DNA of 64,000 bases from JAAUSY01 sp964526735. GTDB lineage: Bacteria; Chloroflexota; Chloroflexia; Chloroflexales; Chloroflexaceae. The position numbers and the translations under genes were made by a program. The notes beneath the pieces are model-generated. The model ran no database searches. It saw only the letters and a list, made by a program, of their open reading frames with translations, and had not been told where the DNA came from. The stretch is taken from assembly GCA_964526735.1 (NCBI GenBank), contig CAZGLO010000006.1:1-64000 (forward strand), read 5' to 3'. Shown here in pieces: positions 1-8,183 of the stretch. Numbering within the stretch: position 1 is the first letter of the stretch; every line of letters starts with the position of its first letter.

Positions 1-51
1 TTAAGCACACCGCCAGCGTTCGTCCTGAGCCAGGATCAAACTCTGCATGGT
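1..51 (-). rRNA. rrs: 16S ribosomal RNA, 5' end (partial)
   Basis: The complement of positions 25-44 is the universal bacterial 27F site (AGAGTTTGATCCTGGCTCAG), followed by the usual GACGAACGCTGGCGG. Taking that site as E. coli position 8 puts the mature 5' end near position 51. Only about 50 nt are present and the gene runs off the left edge, so nothing can be said about the rest of the rRNA operon. Confidence 0.97.
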
Positions 52-187
52 ATTGTGGAACTCTAGCTTTCGCTAGTTCCCATTCGTAGGACCCACTGTC
101 ATCTATCACACTATCAGTTGTAAAGGTTCTTTGGGCCGTCCTCCAAGAGGAGAATTTTTCGTGATACACGAGGCCCGTTTGGTGTTT

Positions 188-221
188 TTTCGTAACCATT
201 TTGTAATCAATGATTACGAAA
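188..221 (-). promoter_or_regulatory. Nested inverted repeats at the rRNA transcription start
   Basis: A perfect palindrome GTAATCA-N-TGATTAC occupies 203-217. An outer inverted repeat pairs TTTCGTAA (188-195) with TTACGAAA (214-221). Both lie just downstream of the predicted rRNA -10 box, covering about +1 to +30. They could be an operator or a hairpin in the leader RNA. No known factor can be named. Confidence 0.45.
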
Positions 222-225
222 CGTA

Positions 226-254
226 AGTATAGCACCCAACCCGCGGTTTGTCAA
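226..254 (-). promoter_or_regulatory. rRNA operon promoter
   Basis: On the minus strand TTGACA (complement of 249-254) is followed after exactly 17 nt by TATACT (complement of 226-231). Transcription would start near 219, giving a 16S leader of about 170 nt. It is the best promoter match in this region and is oriented correctly for the 16S gene. Confidence 0.85.
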
Positions 255-328
255 CCCCTTTTTTGAAGGAATTTTGAAATTCCTGTAAGATTGGGCTTTT
301 TATCCCTTTCCAAAGCCAATAAAAAAAT

Positions 329-357
329 TTGATGGATAACCCATTTCAGGGTACACT
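329..357 (+). promoter_or_regulatory. Promoter for the small membrane protein gene
   Basis: TTGATG (329-334), a 17-nt spacer and TACACT (352-357). The predicted start near 364 would give a leader of about 60 nt before the ATG at 427. Confidence 0.5.
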
Positions 358-426
358 TGGGGAGTTTGTACGTCGCTCCGTTTATCTCAATGTATCAGTT
401 CTCGTTTCAGAAGTGCAGGAGGTTTT

Positions 427-798
427 ATGACAACAGGCGCCAGCCCAAAGAAAAAATCCAGCGGCCCGCTCTTGATCCTCATCGTGATCATCTTCTTCCC
501 CATCATCTTGCTTGCCGTTGGGAAATATGAACCCACAAAGCTGGCAATCATTCAAGAGCAAATCTTGGGCATTCTCCACGGGGGGGTAAGCCGGCCATCG
601 GAATCGAGCGAAGTTGACCCGTGTGTGGTCGTCCCCTATCAGCAGCGGACGCCTATTGAAAATGGGGTAATTATCCAACAGCGGCAAACCATGAAGGCGG
701 TACGGCGGTTTGAGCGGACGGTGAGGTTTGGTGACGGTGCGGAGATGACTATCATCTACAGCGCCCCGCCAGAGAACAATCCAGAATGTCCACAATAA
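427..798 (+). CDS. Small membrane-anchored protein of unknown function
   Basis: A 123-residue protein that I do not recognise. A Lys-rich N-terminus (residues 8-10) precedes one strongly hydrophobic segment at about residues 14-31, rich in Ile, Leu and Phe, so the protein is probably anchored with about 90 residues on the other side of the membrane. The soluble part has a Cys pair about 50 residues apart (near residues 66 and 120) but no family motif. The start is supported by AGGAGG at 417-422, five bases before the ATG, and by a promoter at 329-357. It converges with prmC; only about 40 bases separate the two stop codons. Confidence 0.7.
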   Translation: MTTGASPKKKSSGPLLILIVIIFFPIILLAVGKYEPTKLAIIQEQILGILHGGVSRPSESSEVDPCVVVPYQQRTPIENGVIIQQRQTMKAVRRFERTVRFGDGAEMTIIYSAPPENNPECPQ

Positions 799-841
799 CC
801 GTGCGGTATCTCTCTTTGGGTATCGCCGGTAGTATCTACAC

Positions 842-1762
842 TCATTCTTCTGCCCTTGTACGGCAGACAACCACTCGGTTATGGTCGGCCAAATCACGGT
901 AGACCGCAGGAGCAACGCCAGGGAAATGGTCATGGAACAGTGCTAAGACCGCATTTGCCTGGGTTGCTCCTATCTCCACCACCGCCGCCCCGCCCGGACG
1001 CAGCCACCGCGGCATTGCTGCTATCAGCCGCCGGTAGGCCGAAAGGCCATCATCGCCACCGTCAAGCGCAAGCGTTGGCTCATGCAGCCGCACCCCCTCA
1101 TCTATCTCATCAATAATTGTATAGGGCGGGTTGCTCACGATAATATCAAGTGGGTGGGAGAGATGCGAGAGCGGGGCGAGGAGATCGCCCTCAAGGAACA
1201 TAATCCGCTCCGCCACGCCGTGACGCCGTGCATTGTTCTGTGCCACGTCCAGCGCTTCGGGGGAGATATCAGTGGCAACAATGCGCGCCATTGGGAGATG
1301 CACCGCCAAGGCAATCGCAATCGCCCCACTGCCCGTCCCAATGTCCGCAATGGCGAGAGGGCGGGTGGCGGGAGTGCAGTATGAGGCAAGTGCAAGCGTC
1401 TGCTCAACCAGCAATTCAGTTTCGGGGCGCGGCACGAGTACCCTTCGATCTACCTCTAATTCAAGCCCATAGAATTCACGATGGCCGATGAGATACGCAA
1501 CCGGCTCACGGTTGATGCGCCGCGTAACCAAGCGACAAAACGTATCCCGCACCGAAGAGACGATAGGATAATCCCCTTCGGCGACGATGCGGGCGCGGGG
1601 CCAATCAAGGACGTGACTCAAGAGCAGCTCTGCATCAAGGCGAGGGGTAGGGCTTATTGGCGCAAGCAGCCGCGTCGCTTGGAGGAGCAACGTCCGCAGA
1701 GCCGTAGGTGGGCCTTCTGGTGGTGGAAAAGAGGCGTTTGGTGGAAGCGATGGTGAATGCAA
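842..1762 (-). CDS. prmC: Peptide chain release factor N5-glutamine methyltransferase
   Basis: PrmC (HemK) methylates the glutamine of the GGQ motif in release factors RF1 and RF2, using S-adenosylmethionine. The 306-residue protein has an N-terminal helical region (about 20-90), the motif RPETE near residue 113, the SAM-binding glycine loop DIGTGSG near 139-145 and the catalytic NPPY motif near 212-215, all in the family order. The length is slightly above the usual 280 because of a Pro-rich N-terminal extension (residues 1-20). It is the last gene of the minus-strand prkA-yeaH-spoVR run, 36 bases after spoVR. prmC is often next to prfA, which is not in this window. Confidence 0.93.
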   Translation of the reverse strand: MHSPSLPPNASFPPPEGPPTALRTLLLQATRLLAPISPTPRLDAELLLSHVLDWPRARIVAEGDYPIVSSVRDTFCRLVTRRINREPVAYLIGHREFYGLELEVDRRVLVPRPETELLVEQTLALASYCTPATRPLAIADIGTGSGAIAIALAVHLPMARIVATDISPEALDVAQNNARRHGVAERIMFLEGDLLAPLSHLSHPLDIIVSNPPYTIIDEIDEGVRLHEPTLALDGGDDGLSAYRRLIAAMPRWLRPGGAAVVEIGATQANAVLALFHDHFPGVAPAVYRDLADHNRVVVCRTRAEE

Positions 1763-1798
1763 TCTATCACCTTGTCATATACATATCTACTCTACTGG

Positions 1799-3298
1799 CT
1801 ACCAATCAATCCTCGTTTGGGTCATCTCATAGCCATCAAACGTCATCAACCGCTTCTTGTCGTCTATCATCGTTTCGAGGTGGATGGGCCGCGTCCACAG
1901 CTTATGCAGATTGCGCATCGTGTCGCGGGCGTAGTCCATTTTGAGGTCAACCCCCTCGTGCCGATGACGGAGGTAGAGTTCGCCGCGGTTGTTGTAGTTG
2001 GCATCCTCAATGTAGATGAACGGCTGGCCAAAATTGGTCAGTTGGAAGAGCAATTTCTCCTTGATTTGCTGAAACTCGCGGCTGGCGATTTCGTAGAGAT
2101 CCGAATCGCGGTTGTAGCGGAAGGTGAAAAACTTCTGCTCCATAACGAACTCCGGCGTCAGGAACTCGTCAATGAAGGTGACATCATTATAGAGCCGCCG
2201 AATCTCAAAGATCTTTTGCCGCCCCAGCCCAACCTGTGTATCCCACTGTTGCTTTTCGGCAATGTTGTCGCATTCCTCATACGCTTTGCCAAATTTGCCC
2301 TTATTCCAGCGGTCTTCCACGTCGCGCAGCAACTCAATGCCAAGTTTATACGGGTTCAAGCGGCCTGGGCTGGTCGCCACGACCCCGCTATGCAAGTCGG
2401 CAAAGCTGATAATCTCCGATGGCTCCAGCATCCGTTTGGTCATAATCTGCGAATGCCAGTAACTTGCCCACCCCTCGTTGAGGATTTTCGTCATCCCCTG
2501 GGGCGCAAAGTAATAGGCCTCGTCGCGGACAATCTCTAAGATGGTGTGCTGCCACCGCTCCAAGGGGGCATAGTTGAGCAGGAAGAGCAGAATATCGCGT
2601 TGCGGGTTTTCGGGGAAGCGCCGTTGTCGCAGCCGTTCTTCCTCCAGCCGCCGCCGCTGCTGCTCAAGAAACTCTGGCGGGTTGATGTAGTGCTGCATAT
2701 ATTCGCGCTCAACGACCAACCCTTCGATTTGCGTTTCTTCTTCTTCTTCGACCAACGGTTGATGGGTTTGCGCTTCGGGCCGCTTGATATAGGGAGCATG
2801 GTAGTCGATCAGGTTTTCAAGCGACAAGCAGGTGTCGATGAAATCTTCCACCACTTCGTGGCCATAGCGGTCAACGATGCGCTGAATGCGGGTGGCGTGG
2901 TTGGCCATCGCGTCCAACATTTTGCGGTTGGTGTGGGCAAACCACATATTATTCTTAAAGAAATCGACGTGCGCCGTGACATGTGCCATGACCATCTTCT
3001 GCGTGACCAGCTCATTGCCCTCAAGCAGGTAGGCGTAGGAGGGGTTGGTGTTGATGACCATCTCATAGATGGTGCTCCCCTGCCATATGTGCCCCTTGAT
3101 CATCTGGTCATACTGCATCCCAAAGCGCCAATGCGGATAGCGGATGGGGAACCCGCCAAATGCCGCCGTCTCATAGAGAGTGCGGTAGTCGAGCACCTCG
3201 TAGATGAGGGGGAAGAAATCAAGCCCGAGTCCGCGGGCATAATCTTCGATTTCTTCCTGTAACACGGCAAGTTCGTAGGAGAGGGAGGTCTGTTTCAT
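1799..3298 (-). CDS. SpoVR family protein
   Basis: A 499-residue protein matching the SpoVR family (stage V sporulation protein R of Bacillus, YcgB of E. coli) in length and in conserved stretches such as YELAVLQEEIEDYARGLGLDFF at the N-terminus and the GWASYWHSQI motif near residue 280. The biochemical function of the family is not established. In many bacteria that do not sporulate it is encoded with the PrkA kinase and a YeaH protein, exactly as here. Its start overlaps the yeaH stop by four bases (ATGA), so the two are translationally coupled. No sporulation genes are seen around it. A stress or stationary-phase role is inferred from the family. Confidence 0.92.
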   Translation of the reverse strand: MKQTSLSYELAVLQEEIEDYARGLGLDFFPLIYEVLDYRTLYETAAFGGFPIRYPHWRFGMQYDQMIKGHIWQGSTIYEMVINTNPSYAYLLEGNELVTQKMVMAHVTAHVDFFKNNMWFAHTNRKMLDAMANHATRIQRIVDRYGHEVVEDFIDTCLSLENLIDYHAPYIKRPEAQTHQPLVEEEEETQIEGLVVEREYMQHYINPPEFLEQQRRRLEEERLRQRRFPENPQRDILLFLLNYAPLERWQHTILEIVRDEAYYFAPQGMTKILNEGWASYWHSQIMTKRMLEPSEIISFADLHSGVVATSPGRLNPYKLGIELLRDVEDRWNKGKFGKAYEECDNIAEKQQWDTQVGLGRQKIFEIRRLYNDVTFIDEFLTPEFVMEQKFFTFRYNRDSDLYEIASREFQQIKEKLLFQLTNFGQPFIYIEDANYNNRGELYLRHRHEGVDLKMDYARDTMRNLHKLWTRPIHLETMIDDKKRLMTFDGYEMTQTRIDW

Positions 3299-4398
3299 TT
3301 GCCTTTGCCCAAAAAGTTCTTGATCGCGTCGTAGATCTCTTCACGATCCGCCACTTCGCTCACCACCAGCCGTTCGTCGTCGTTCACATATTCTTCTAAG
3401 TCGTGGATAAACCGGCCAGAGCCGTAGAGCGAGCGCACTTGGCCATAGCAAAAGAGATTGACCTTGGGGAGAAGCTCGCTGCGCAACAGCTCAATGCAGT
3501 CGCGCGTATCGCCCCCGCCCCAGTTATCGCCATCGCTGAAGTGAAAGGGATAGATATTCCACTCATCAGGCGAGTAGCGCTCATCGATCAGCCGGTTGCA
3601 GAGCCGGTAGGCAGAGGAGATTTTGGTGCCGCCGCCTTCGCGGATGTGGTAGAAGGTCTCTTGATCGACCTCGCGCGCCACCGCATCGTGGACGATGTAG
3701 CGGATATCGATCTCCTTATACTGATAGCGCAACCAGGTCTCTATCCAGAAGGCTGTCATGCGCACCAGTTCTTTTTGTTCCACCCCCATCGAGCCAGAAA
3801 CGTCCATCATATAGATGATCACGGCATTGCTTTCTGGCAGCAGCGTCTCTTTCCACGACCGGAACCGCATATCCTCCCGCACCGGCACGACCACCGGATC
3901 GTCGGGGTCATAGTGGCCAGAGGCGATTTGGCGGCGGAGGGCTTGGCGGAAGGTGCGTTTGAAGTGGCGTAGGGAGTCGGGGCCGGTACGCCGAATACCG
4001 CTGTAGCGGTCTTTGATGCTCACGATGTTCTTTCTGCCGCGCGGCTGGATGTTGGGCAGTTGGAGCTGTTCACCCAAAATCTGCGCCAACTCCTCCAGCG
4101 TCACATCGACTTCAAGCACGTGTGCGCCGGGTTCACTTCCAGCCTCGCCCTGCCCTTCTTCGCCCTCGCCACGGCCAATAGGCTCACCTTCTTCGCCCTC
4201 GCCCTGGCCAACTCCGCCCGACTGCTTGGGGCCATAGCGGAATTGGGGGATGTCGATCTGCGGCATGGGGATACTGACGTAGCGGTTTCCTTGCCGCCCG
4301 ATCATCTCCCCATGCGACATGTACTTGCGCAGGTCTTTCTTGATACGCCCGCGCACTATCTCACGAAATCGGTTGAGATCACGGTCAGCTCGTTGCAT
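3295..4398 (-). CDS. yeaH: YeaH/YhbH family protein (DUF444), VWA-like
   Basis: A 367-residue DUF444 protein, the middle partner of the conserved prkA-yeaH-spoVR trio. Residues 60-95 form a Gly/Glu-rich low-complexity linker (repeated GEGEE). After it comes a von Willebrand A-like domain with the MIDAS-type motif D199-x-S201-x-S203 (MMDVSGSMG) and a downstream SDGDNWGGG loop. The exact role is unknown. In enterobacteria the homologue acts with the YeaG/PrkA kinase in nitrogen-starvation and stationary-phase adaptation. The stop codon overlaps the spoVR start, and the gene lies 20 bases after prkA. Confidence 0.92.
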   Translation of the reverse strand: MQRADRDLNRFREIVRGRIKKDLRKYMSHGEMIGRQGNRYVSIPMPQIDIPQFRYGPKQSGGVGQGEGEEGEPIGRGEGEEGQGEAGSEPGAHVLEVDVTLEELAQILGEQLQLPNIQPRGRKNIVSIKDRYSGIRRTGPDSLRHFKRTFRQALRRQIASGHYDPDDPVVVPVREDMRFRSWKETLLPESNAVIIYMMDVSGSMGVEQKELVRMTAFWIETWLRYQYKEIDIRYIVHDAVAREVDQETFYHIREGGGTKISSAYRLCNRLIDERYSPDEWNIYPFHFSDGDNWGGGDTRDCIELLRSELLPKVNLFCYGQVRSLYGSGRFIHDLEEYVNDDERLVVSEVADREEIYDAIKNFLGKGK

Positions 4399-4418
4399 AG
4401 TGCATCTACTTCATATAT

Positions 4419-6494
4419 CTACCGTTCGCGTGTGTCACCGCGAGCGAAGATGCTTGCCACATAGTTGAGCACGTCGGTCGCGCTTTGTTCGTTGTAGCCA
4501 AAATCGCGCACCAGGCGGTTTTTGACGATATCGATCTTCTCTTGCGTGTCTTTGTCTATCACACGCGAGACAAGCGACGTGAGCTTGATGCTGTCCTTCT
4601 GATCCTCAAACAGCTTCAGCTCCAACGCTTTGTGCAGCCGTTCGTTCGTTCGGTAGTCAAACGTCTTGCCTTCGATGGCCAACGCCCCGATGTAGTTCAT
4701 TATCTCGCGGCGGAAGTCATCTTTGCGCGACTCGGGGATGTCTATCTTCTCTTCGATACTGCGCATCATGCGCTCATCCGGCTCTTCATATTGGCCGGTA
4801 TACTTATTGCGCAGTTTTTCGCGTTGGGTGTAGGCCTTGATGTTGTCGATATAGTTGGCGCACAACCGCTTGATCGCCTCTTCGTCGGCGCTAATCGCTC
4901 GCTGCACCTCGTTCTTCACAATTTCGGTATACTCCTCACGCACCACCGACAGCAAATCGCGGTAACGTCGCCGTTCATCCTCGCTGGTGACCAGCGCGTG
5001 GTTTTTCAGCCCAGTTTCAAGCTCAGTCAAGACCATAAACGGGTTGATATAGCCTTCGCTTTGGTAGGAGACCAGGGCATTGCTGATCTTATCCTGAATG
5101 TAGCGCGGGCTGATACCCGACATCCCTTCGCGTTGGGCCTCTTTGCGCAGCTCTTTGATGTTGTCTTCGGTGAAGCCAGGCAGTGTTTTGCCGTTATAGA
5201 GCTTCATCTTCTGCAGCAAAGTAAGGTTGGGCTTCTTTGGCTCTTCCAGCCGCGTCAAGATAGCCCACATCGCGGCCATCTCAAGCGTGTGCGGCGCGAT
5301 ATGCACCCGTATCCGGCGCGGGTTGAAGTCGCGTTCGTAGATACTTATCTCATCGCGGAGGCGGGTGATATACGGTATATCGATCCGCACCGTCCGGTCT
5401 TTCAACGCTTCCATAAACTCGTTATTTTCAAGCCGCCGATACTCTGGCTCATTTGTGTGCCCAACAATCACCTCATCAATGTCGGTTTGAGCAAATTTCT
5501 TCGACTTAATCTTGTGTTCCTGCGAAGCGCCAAGCAAATCGTAGAGGAAGGCAACATCGAGTTTGAGCATCTCAATAAACTCAACCACACCCCGGTTGGC
5601 GATGTTGAACTCGCCATCGAAGTCGAATGCACGCGGGTCGCTATCGCTCCCGTAGATGGCAATCTTACGGTAGTTGATATCACCCGTGAGTTCGGTCGAG
5701 TCTTGGTTCTTCTCATCCTTGGGCTGGAACGTCCCAATGCCAATGCGGTCTTGCTCGGAAAAGACCAGACGACGCACACGGACGTGCTTGATCATTTGCG
5801 ACCAATCGCCATCGTAGCGGCGCAGCAGTTCGCGGTAATGATAGCGGCAGACGGGGCAGAGGTCGCCCTGAATGCTGACTTGCTCTTCTTCGGGCAGCCG
5901 CTCGTTGATGTGCGACAAGAATTGTTGACGCGACTCGGGCGGTACCAAGTGCAAAGGCTCCTCTCGCATTGGGCAGACGCTCCAGTCACTGTCTTTGACG
6001 GTGCCCGCGTTGAGGTTTTCAACATCGCCCAAGTACCATTCATAGGTATAGAGCGCCCCCTCATCGGTGCGTGAGTAGTACTCAAGACCGCGCTTGAGGC
6101 GGCGGACGATAGTACTTTTGGCACTGCCAACCGGCCCATGCAGGAGGAGAACACGCTTTTCGGTACCATACCCCTGCGCCGCGCTCTTGAAGAAGTTTAC
6201 CAAGCGCATCAACGGGATTTCCAAGCCAAAAATGGAGTCTTCTTCGCCCAGCGAGGGGTCGGAGAAGAATTTATAGTGGATCAACCGCTTCTTCGCATCG
6301 ACAAACTCCTCAACGCCATAATTGATGATCATGTTGTAGATGCGTTGGAAGGCATTGCGGGTTACTTCTGGATGGCGCGACGCAATGTCCAGATAGGCCT
6401 CGAACGATCCGTTCCAGTTCAGTTCAAGGAATCGTTTTTTATCTTGCATCTCGCCAACGAGTTGTAACAATGACGTTCCGCTGAGTGTATTCAT
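4419..6494 (-). CDS. prkA: PrkA family serine protein kinase
   Basis: A 691-residue PrkA/YeaG-type protein: an AAA-like N-terminal module followed by the PrkA C-terminal domain. The Walker A loop GPVGSAKS is at residues 120-127, with the AKS variant typical of the family. A CxxC-containing insertion (CPVCRYH) lies in the middle. The reading frame stays open upstream to 6779, but the start at 6494 (MNTLSG) is chosen because family similarity begins there and the upstream part is an IS605-type right end plus non-coding sequence. First gene of the prkA-yeaH-spoVR run. No classical Shine-Dalgarno sits directly before the start: GGAGG is about 50 nt upstream, on the far side of a hairpin. Confidence 0.93.
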   Translation of the reverse strand: MNTLSGTSLLQLVGEMQDKKRFLELNWNGSFEAYLDIASRHPEVTRNAFQRIYNMIINYGVEEFVDAKKRLIHYKFFSDPSLGEEDSIFGLEIPLMRLVNFFKSAAQGYGTEKRVLLLHGPVGSAKSTIVRRLKRGLEYYSRTDEGALYTYEWYLGDVENLNAGTVKDSDWSVCPMREEPLHLVPPESRQQFLSHINERLPEEEQVSIQGDLCPVCRYHYRELLRRYDGDWSQMIKHVRVRRLVFSEQDRIGIGTFQPKDEKNQDSTELTGDINYRKIAIYGSDSDPRAFDFDGEFNIANRGVVEFIEMLKLDVAFLYDLLGASQEHKIKSKKFAQTDIDEVIVGHTNEPEYRRLENNEFMEALKDRTVRIDIPYITRLRDEISIYERDFNPRRIRVHIAPHTLEMAAMWAILTRLEEPKKPNLTLLQKMKLYNGKTLPGFTEDNIKELRKEAQREGMSGISPRYIQDKISNALVSYQSEGYINPFMVLTELETGLKNHALVTSEDERRRYRDLLSVVREEYTEIVKNEVQRAISADEEAIKRLCANYIDNIKAYTQREKLRNKYTGQYEEPDERMMRSIEEKIDIPESRKDDFRREIMNYIGALAIEGKTFDYRTNERLHKALELKLFEDQKDSIKLTSLVSRVIDKDTQEKIDIVKNRLVRDFGYNEQSATDVLNYVASIFARGDTRER

Positions 6495-6499
6495 AGAAT

Positions 6500-6560
6500 A
6501 TAGCGGCACAGAAACCCACCTGGTGAGCGGTGGAGGAAGCGCCGCTCCTCCTTTCTGGTA
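6500..6560 (-). mobile_element. Solo IS200/IS605-type right end upstream of prkA (copy A)
   Basis: On the minus strand GAAAGGAGGAGCGGCGC is followed by CTTCCTCCACC, an inner hairpin CCACC/GGTGG and then GTTTCTGTGCCGC, which pairs with the first GCGGCGC. The same arrangement is seen at the 3' end of the tnpB remnant at 9113 (copy B) and before the subtilase gene (copy C). The codons just upstream resemble a TnpB C-terminus (ERRSGASST). No tnpB body remains nearby. It ends about eight bases before the prkA ATG, so it forms the end of the prkA leader. Confidence 0.7.
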
Positions 6561-7088
6561 CAAGCCACGACACCCTATCAGAGGGCAGCCGACACGCCAT
6601 TCCCATACGCGGTGTATGGTTCCTTGCCGTTGCAAGAAGTGTGCCCCCCTATCTCGTCTCTCTGTTTTGGGGGAACGCTTCGCCTGATGAGCGGGGGAAA
6701 ACGTGTTTTTGTGCTGCCTAAAGGCGTGTGACACACCCGGGATTTTCGTATTGGAACACCGATAGAGATTTGACCGCACCTCCGCCTTTTCTAGGTCGGG
6801 GTGACGTGGGCCTTTCGGTTAGGCGTTCCTGGGGATACCAGGCTGCTTTCCCCCCGATGGCCCGACAGACATGTCTTCGCACACAGCAATGGAGGGGTAC
6901 GTTGTTTTTGGTCAAGCGAAGATCTGCTTCGGGGGCAAGCAGATGGCTGTCTGCGGTAATAGCCCTTCCGAATCCGTCCTATGGGGAACAGATGCTCCCC
7001 ACACCAACGCGATACCACTTGCAAGGCTCAGGGACTGGAGGTCGGAAGAGGTTTGGCGATAATGCCCAATGGCCGAAAGGCGCGATGG

Positions 7089-7118
7089 TCTTCTGGCGTC
7101 TTCTGGCGTCTTCTGGCG
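7089..7118. repeat. Three tandem copies of a 10-bp unit
   Basis: TCTTCTGGCG occurs at 7089-7098, 7099-7108 and 7109-7118, with a degenerate fourth copy beginning at 7119. It is non-coding and lies in the predicted long prkA leader. Confidence 0.8.
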
Positions 7119-7185
7119 CTTTCTGGAACCCTTTTGCATCACGTGCACGCACCTGATTGCGAGGCTCTCCTATACAGATATCATC

Positions 7186-7214
7186 AGTATAGCAACATTT
7201 AATAGTGGCGTCAA
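7186..7214 (-). promoter_or_regulatory. Promoter facing prkA
   Basis: On the minus strand TTGACG (complement of 209-214 in the 7000 block), 17 nt, TATACT (complement of 7186-7191), with TGC before the -10 box. The next gene downstream is prkA, almost 700 nt away. Confidence 0.6.
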
Positions 7215-7325
7215 GAAGATGAGTAGACATAAGAAAAAAGACGCAAACAGACGCAAATGGTCGTCGCGCTTGGCGGGAAGAGGGTGAGGAAGAAAAGGGT
7301 AAGAAAGTAATGTAGGGGTGTTCAG

Positions 7326-8183
7326 CTATGTATCAAGCGCATGCTGTGCTTGTTCTTGGTAAGACCCAATCGCACGGTACTTTTTATAGCGTTGCAGCAG
7401 CAGCGATGGGATATCAAGCTGTTGGAGGTAGGAAAGCGCAACGTAGAAGAGGTCGCCCACCGCCTCAATGACCACTGTCGGGTCAGTATGTGCGCCTTCT
7501 TCCGGCTCCGGCACCACATCATCCGCAATGCCGATTTCAGAGAGGTCGTTGGCCGTGATCCGCATTGTGCGGGCGGCGTCGGGGGCTTTTGAGGAGTCGC
7601 GCCACAAGATTGACGCGCATGCTTCGGGCGAAGCAACCGAATAAACCGAATTTTCCAGCATAAAGAGCCGGTCGGCGACGCCAATCGCAAGCGCACCACC
7701 GCTGCCGCCCTCGCCAATCACACAGGCAATGATCGGTACCCGTAGGTTAGCCATTGTGAGGATGTTTTCGGCGATGGCATTGGCCTGACCACGCTCTTCC
7801 GAATCTTTATTGGGGTTTGCGCCGGGGGTGTCGATAAAGCAGAGCACCGGAAAGCCAAACTTCTCGGCGTGCTGGAACAACCGCAACGCCTTGCGGTAGC
7901 CTTCTGGGTGCGGCATCCCAAAGTTCCGGCGGACGTTTTCACGGGTGTCGCGGCCCTTTTGATGGCCAACAACCAACACCGTCTGCCCGCGGAACGACGC
8001 AATTCCACCAACAATCGCCTGGTCATCGCCAAAACGGCGGTCGCCGTGCATCTCAACAAAGTTTTCACACAACCCGTGGATATAGTCAAGCGAACGGGGG
8101 CGCTGATTGTGCCGCGCAATCTGTACTCGATCCCACGGCGTACGCTCTTGCTCTGTGGTAGGTTGCTCTGGGGAAGTCGTCAT
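7326..8183 (-). CDS. accA: Acetyl-CoA carboxylase carboxyltransferase subunit alpha
   Basis: AccA forms, with AccD, the carboxyltransferase that moves CO2 from carboxybiotin to acetyl-CoA, giving malonyl-CoA for fatty acid synthesis. The 285-residue protein has the crotonase-like CT fold signatures: GDRRFGDD near residue 50, RNFGMPHPEGYRKALR near 88-103, FIDTPGA near 117 and the glycine-rich GEGGSGGALAIG near 156-167. It is shorter than the E. coli protein (319) and lacks most of the N-terminal helical extension. Its start overlaps the accD stop by four bases (ATGA). The biotin carboxylase and carrier subunits are elsewhere. Confidence 0.96.
   Translation of the reverse strand: MTTSPEQPTTEQERTPWDRVQIARHNQRPRSLDYIHGLCENFVEMHGDRRFGDDQAIVGGIASFRGQTVLVVGHQKGRDTRENVRRNFGMPHPEGYRKALRLFQHAEKFGFPVLCFIDTPGANPNKDSEERGQANAIAENILTMANLRVPIIACVIGEGGSGGALAIGVADRLFMLENSVYSVASPEACASILWRDSSKAPDAARTMRITANDLSEIGIADDVVPEPEEGAHTDPTVVIEAVGDLFYVALSYLQQLDIPSLLLQRYKKYRAIGSYQEQAQHALDT

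Larger units (their letters stand above)
52..426. other. Gene-free region: rRNA leader and divergent promoters
   Basis: This stretch holds the 16S leader, the minus-strand rRNA promoter (226-254) and a plus-strand promoter for the small membrane protein (329-357). Between about 255 and 328 there is AT-rich sequence without a convincing coding frame. No tRNA or other RNA gene is visible. Confidence 0.7.
6561..7325. other. Gene-free region upstream of prkA
   Basis: No convincing gene lies on either strand over about 760 bases. It holds a promoter pointing to prkA (7186-7214), inverted repeats ATCTGCTT/AAGCAGAT (6922-6929 with 6937-6944) and GGGGA/TCCCC (6983-6987 with 6996-7000), and three tandem copies of TCTTCTGGCG (7089-7118). 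If the promoter is real, the prkA transcript has a leader of nearly 700 nt, or a separate small RNA is made here. Confidence 0.55.

Noticed and set aside
1757..3262. Plus-strand open frames opposite spoVR
   Set aside because: They mirror the spoVR coding sequence and have no ribosome site or family similarity.
4485..6074. Long plus-strand open frame antisense to prkA
   Set aside because: Its 529-residue translation has no family resemblance and lies wholly opposite the conserved prkA gene. It is a by-product of GC-rich codon use.
6500..6560. Riboswitch-like leader upstream of prkA, accD and the subtilase gene
   Set aside because: At first the three similar folded leaders looked like a new riboswitch class. 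Copy B overlaps the 3' end of a tnpB remnant and all have TnpB C-terminal codons upstream, so an IS605-type right end is the simpler origin. A regulatory function remains possible and is listed as inference.
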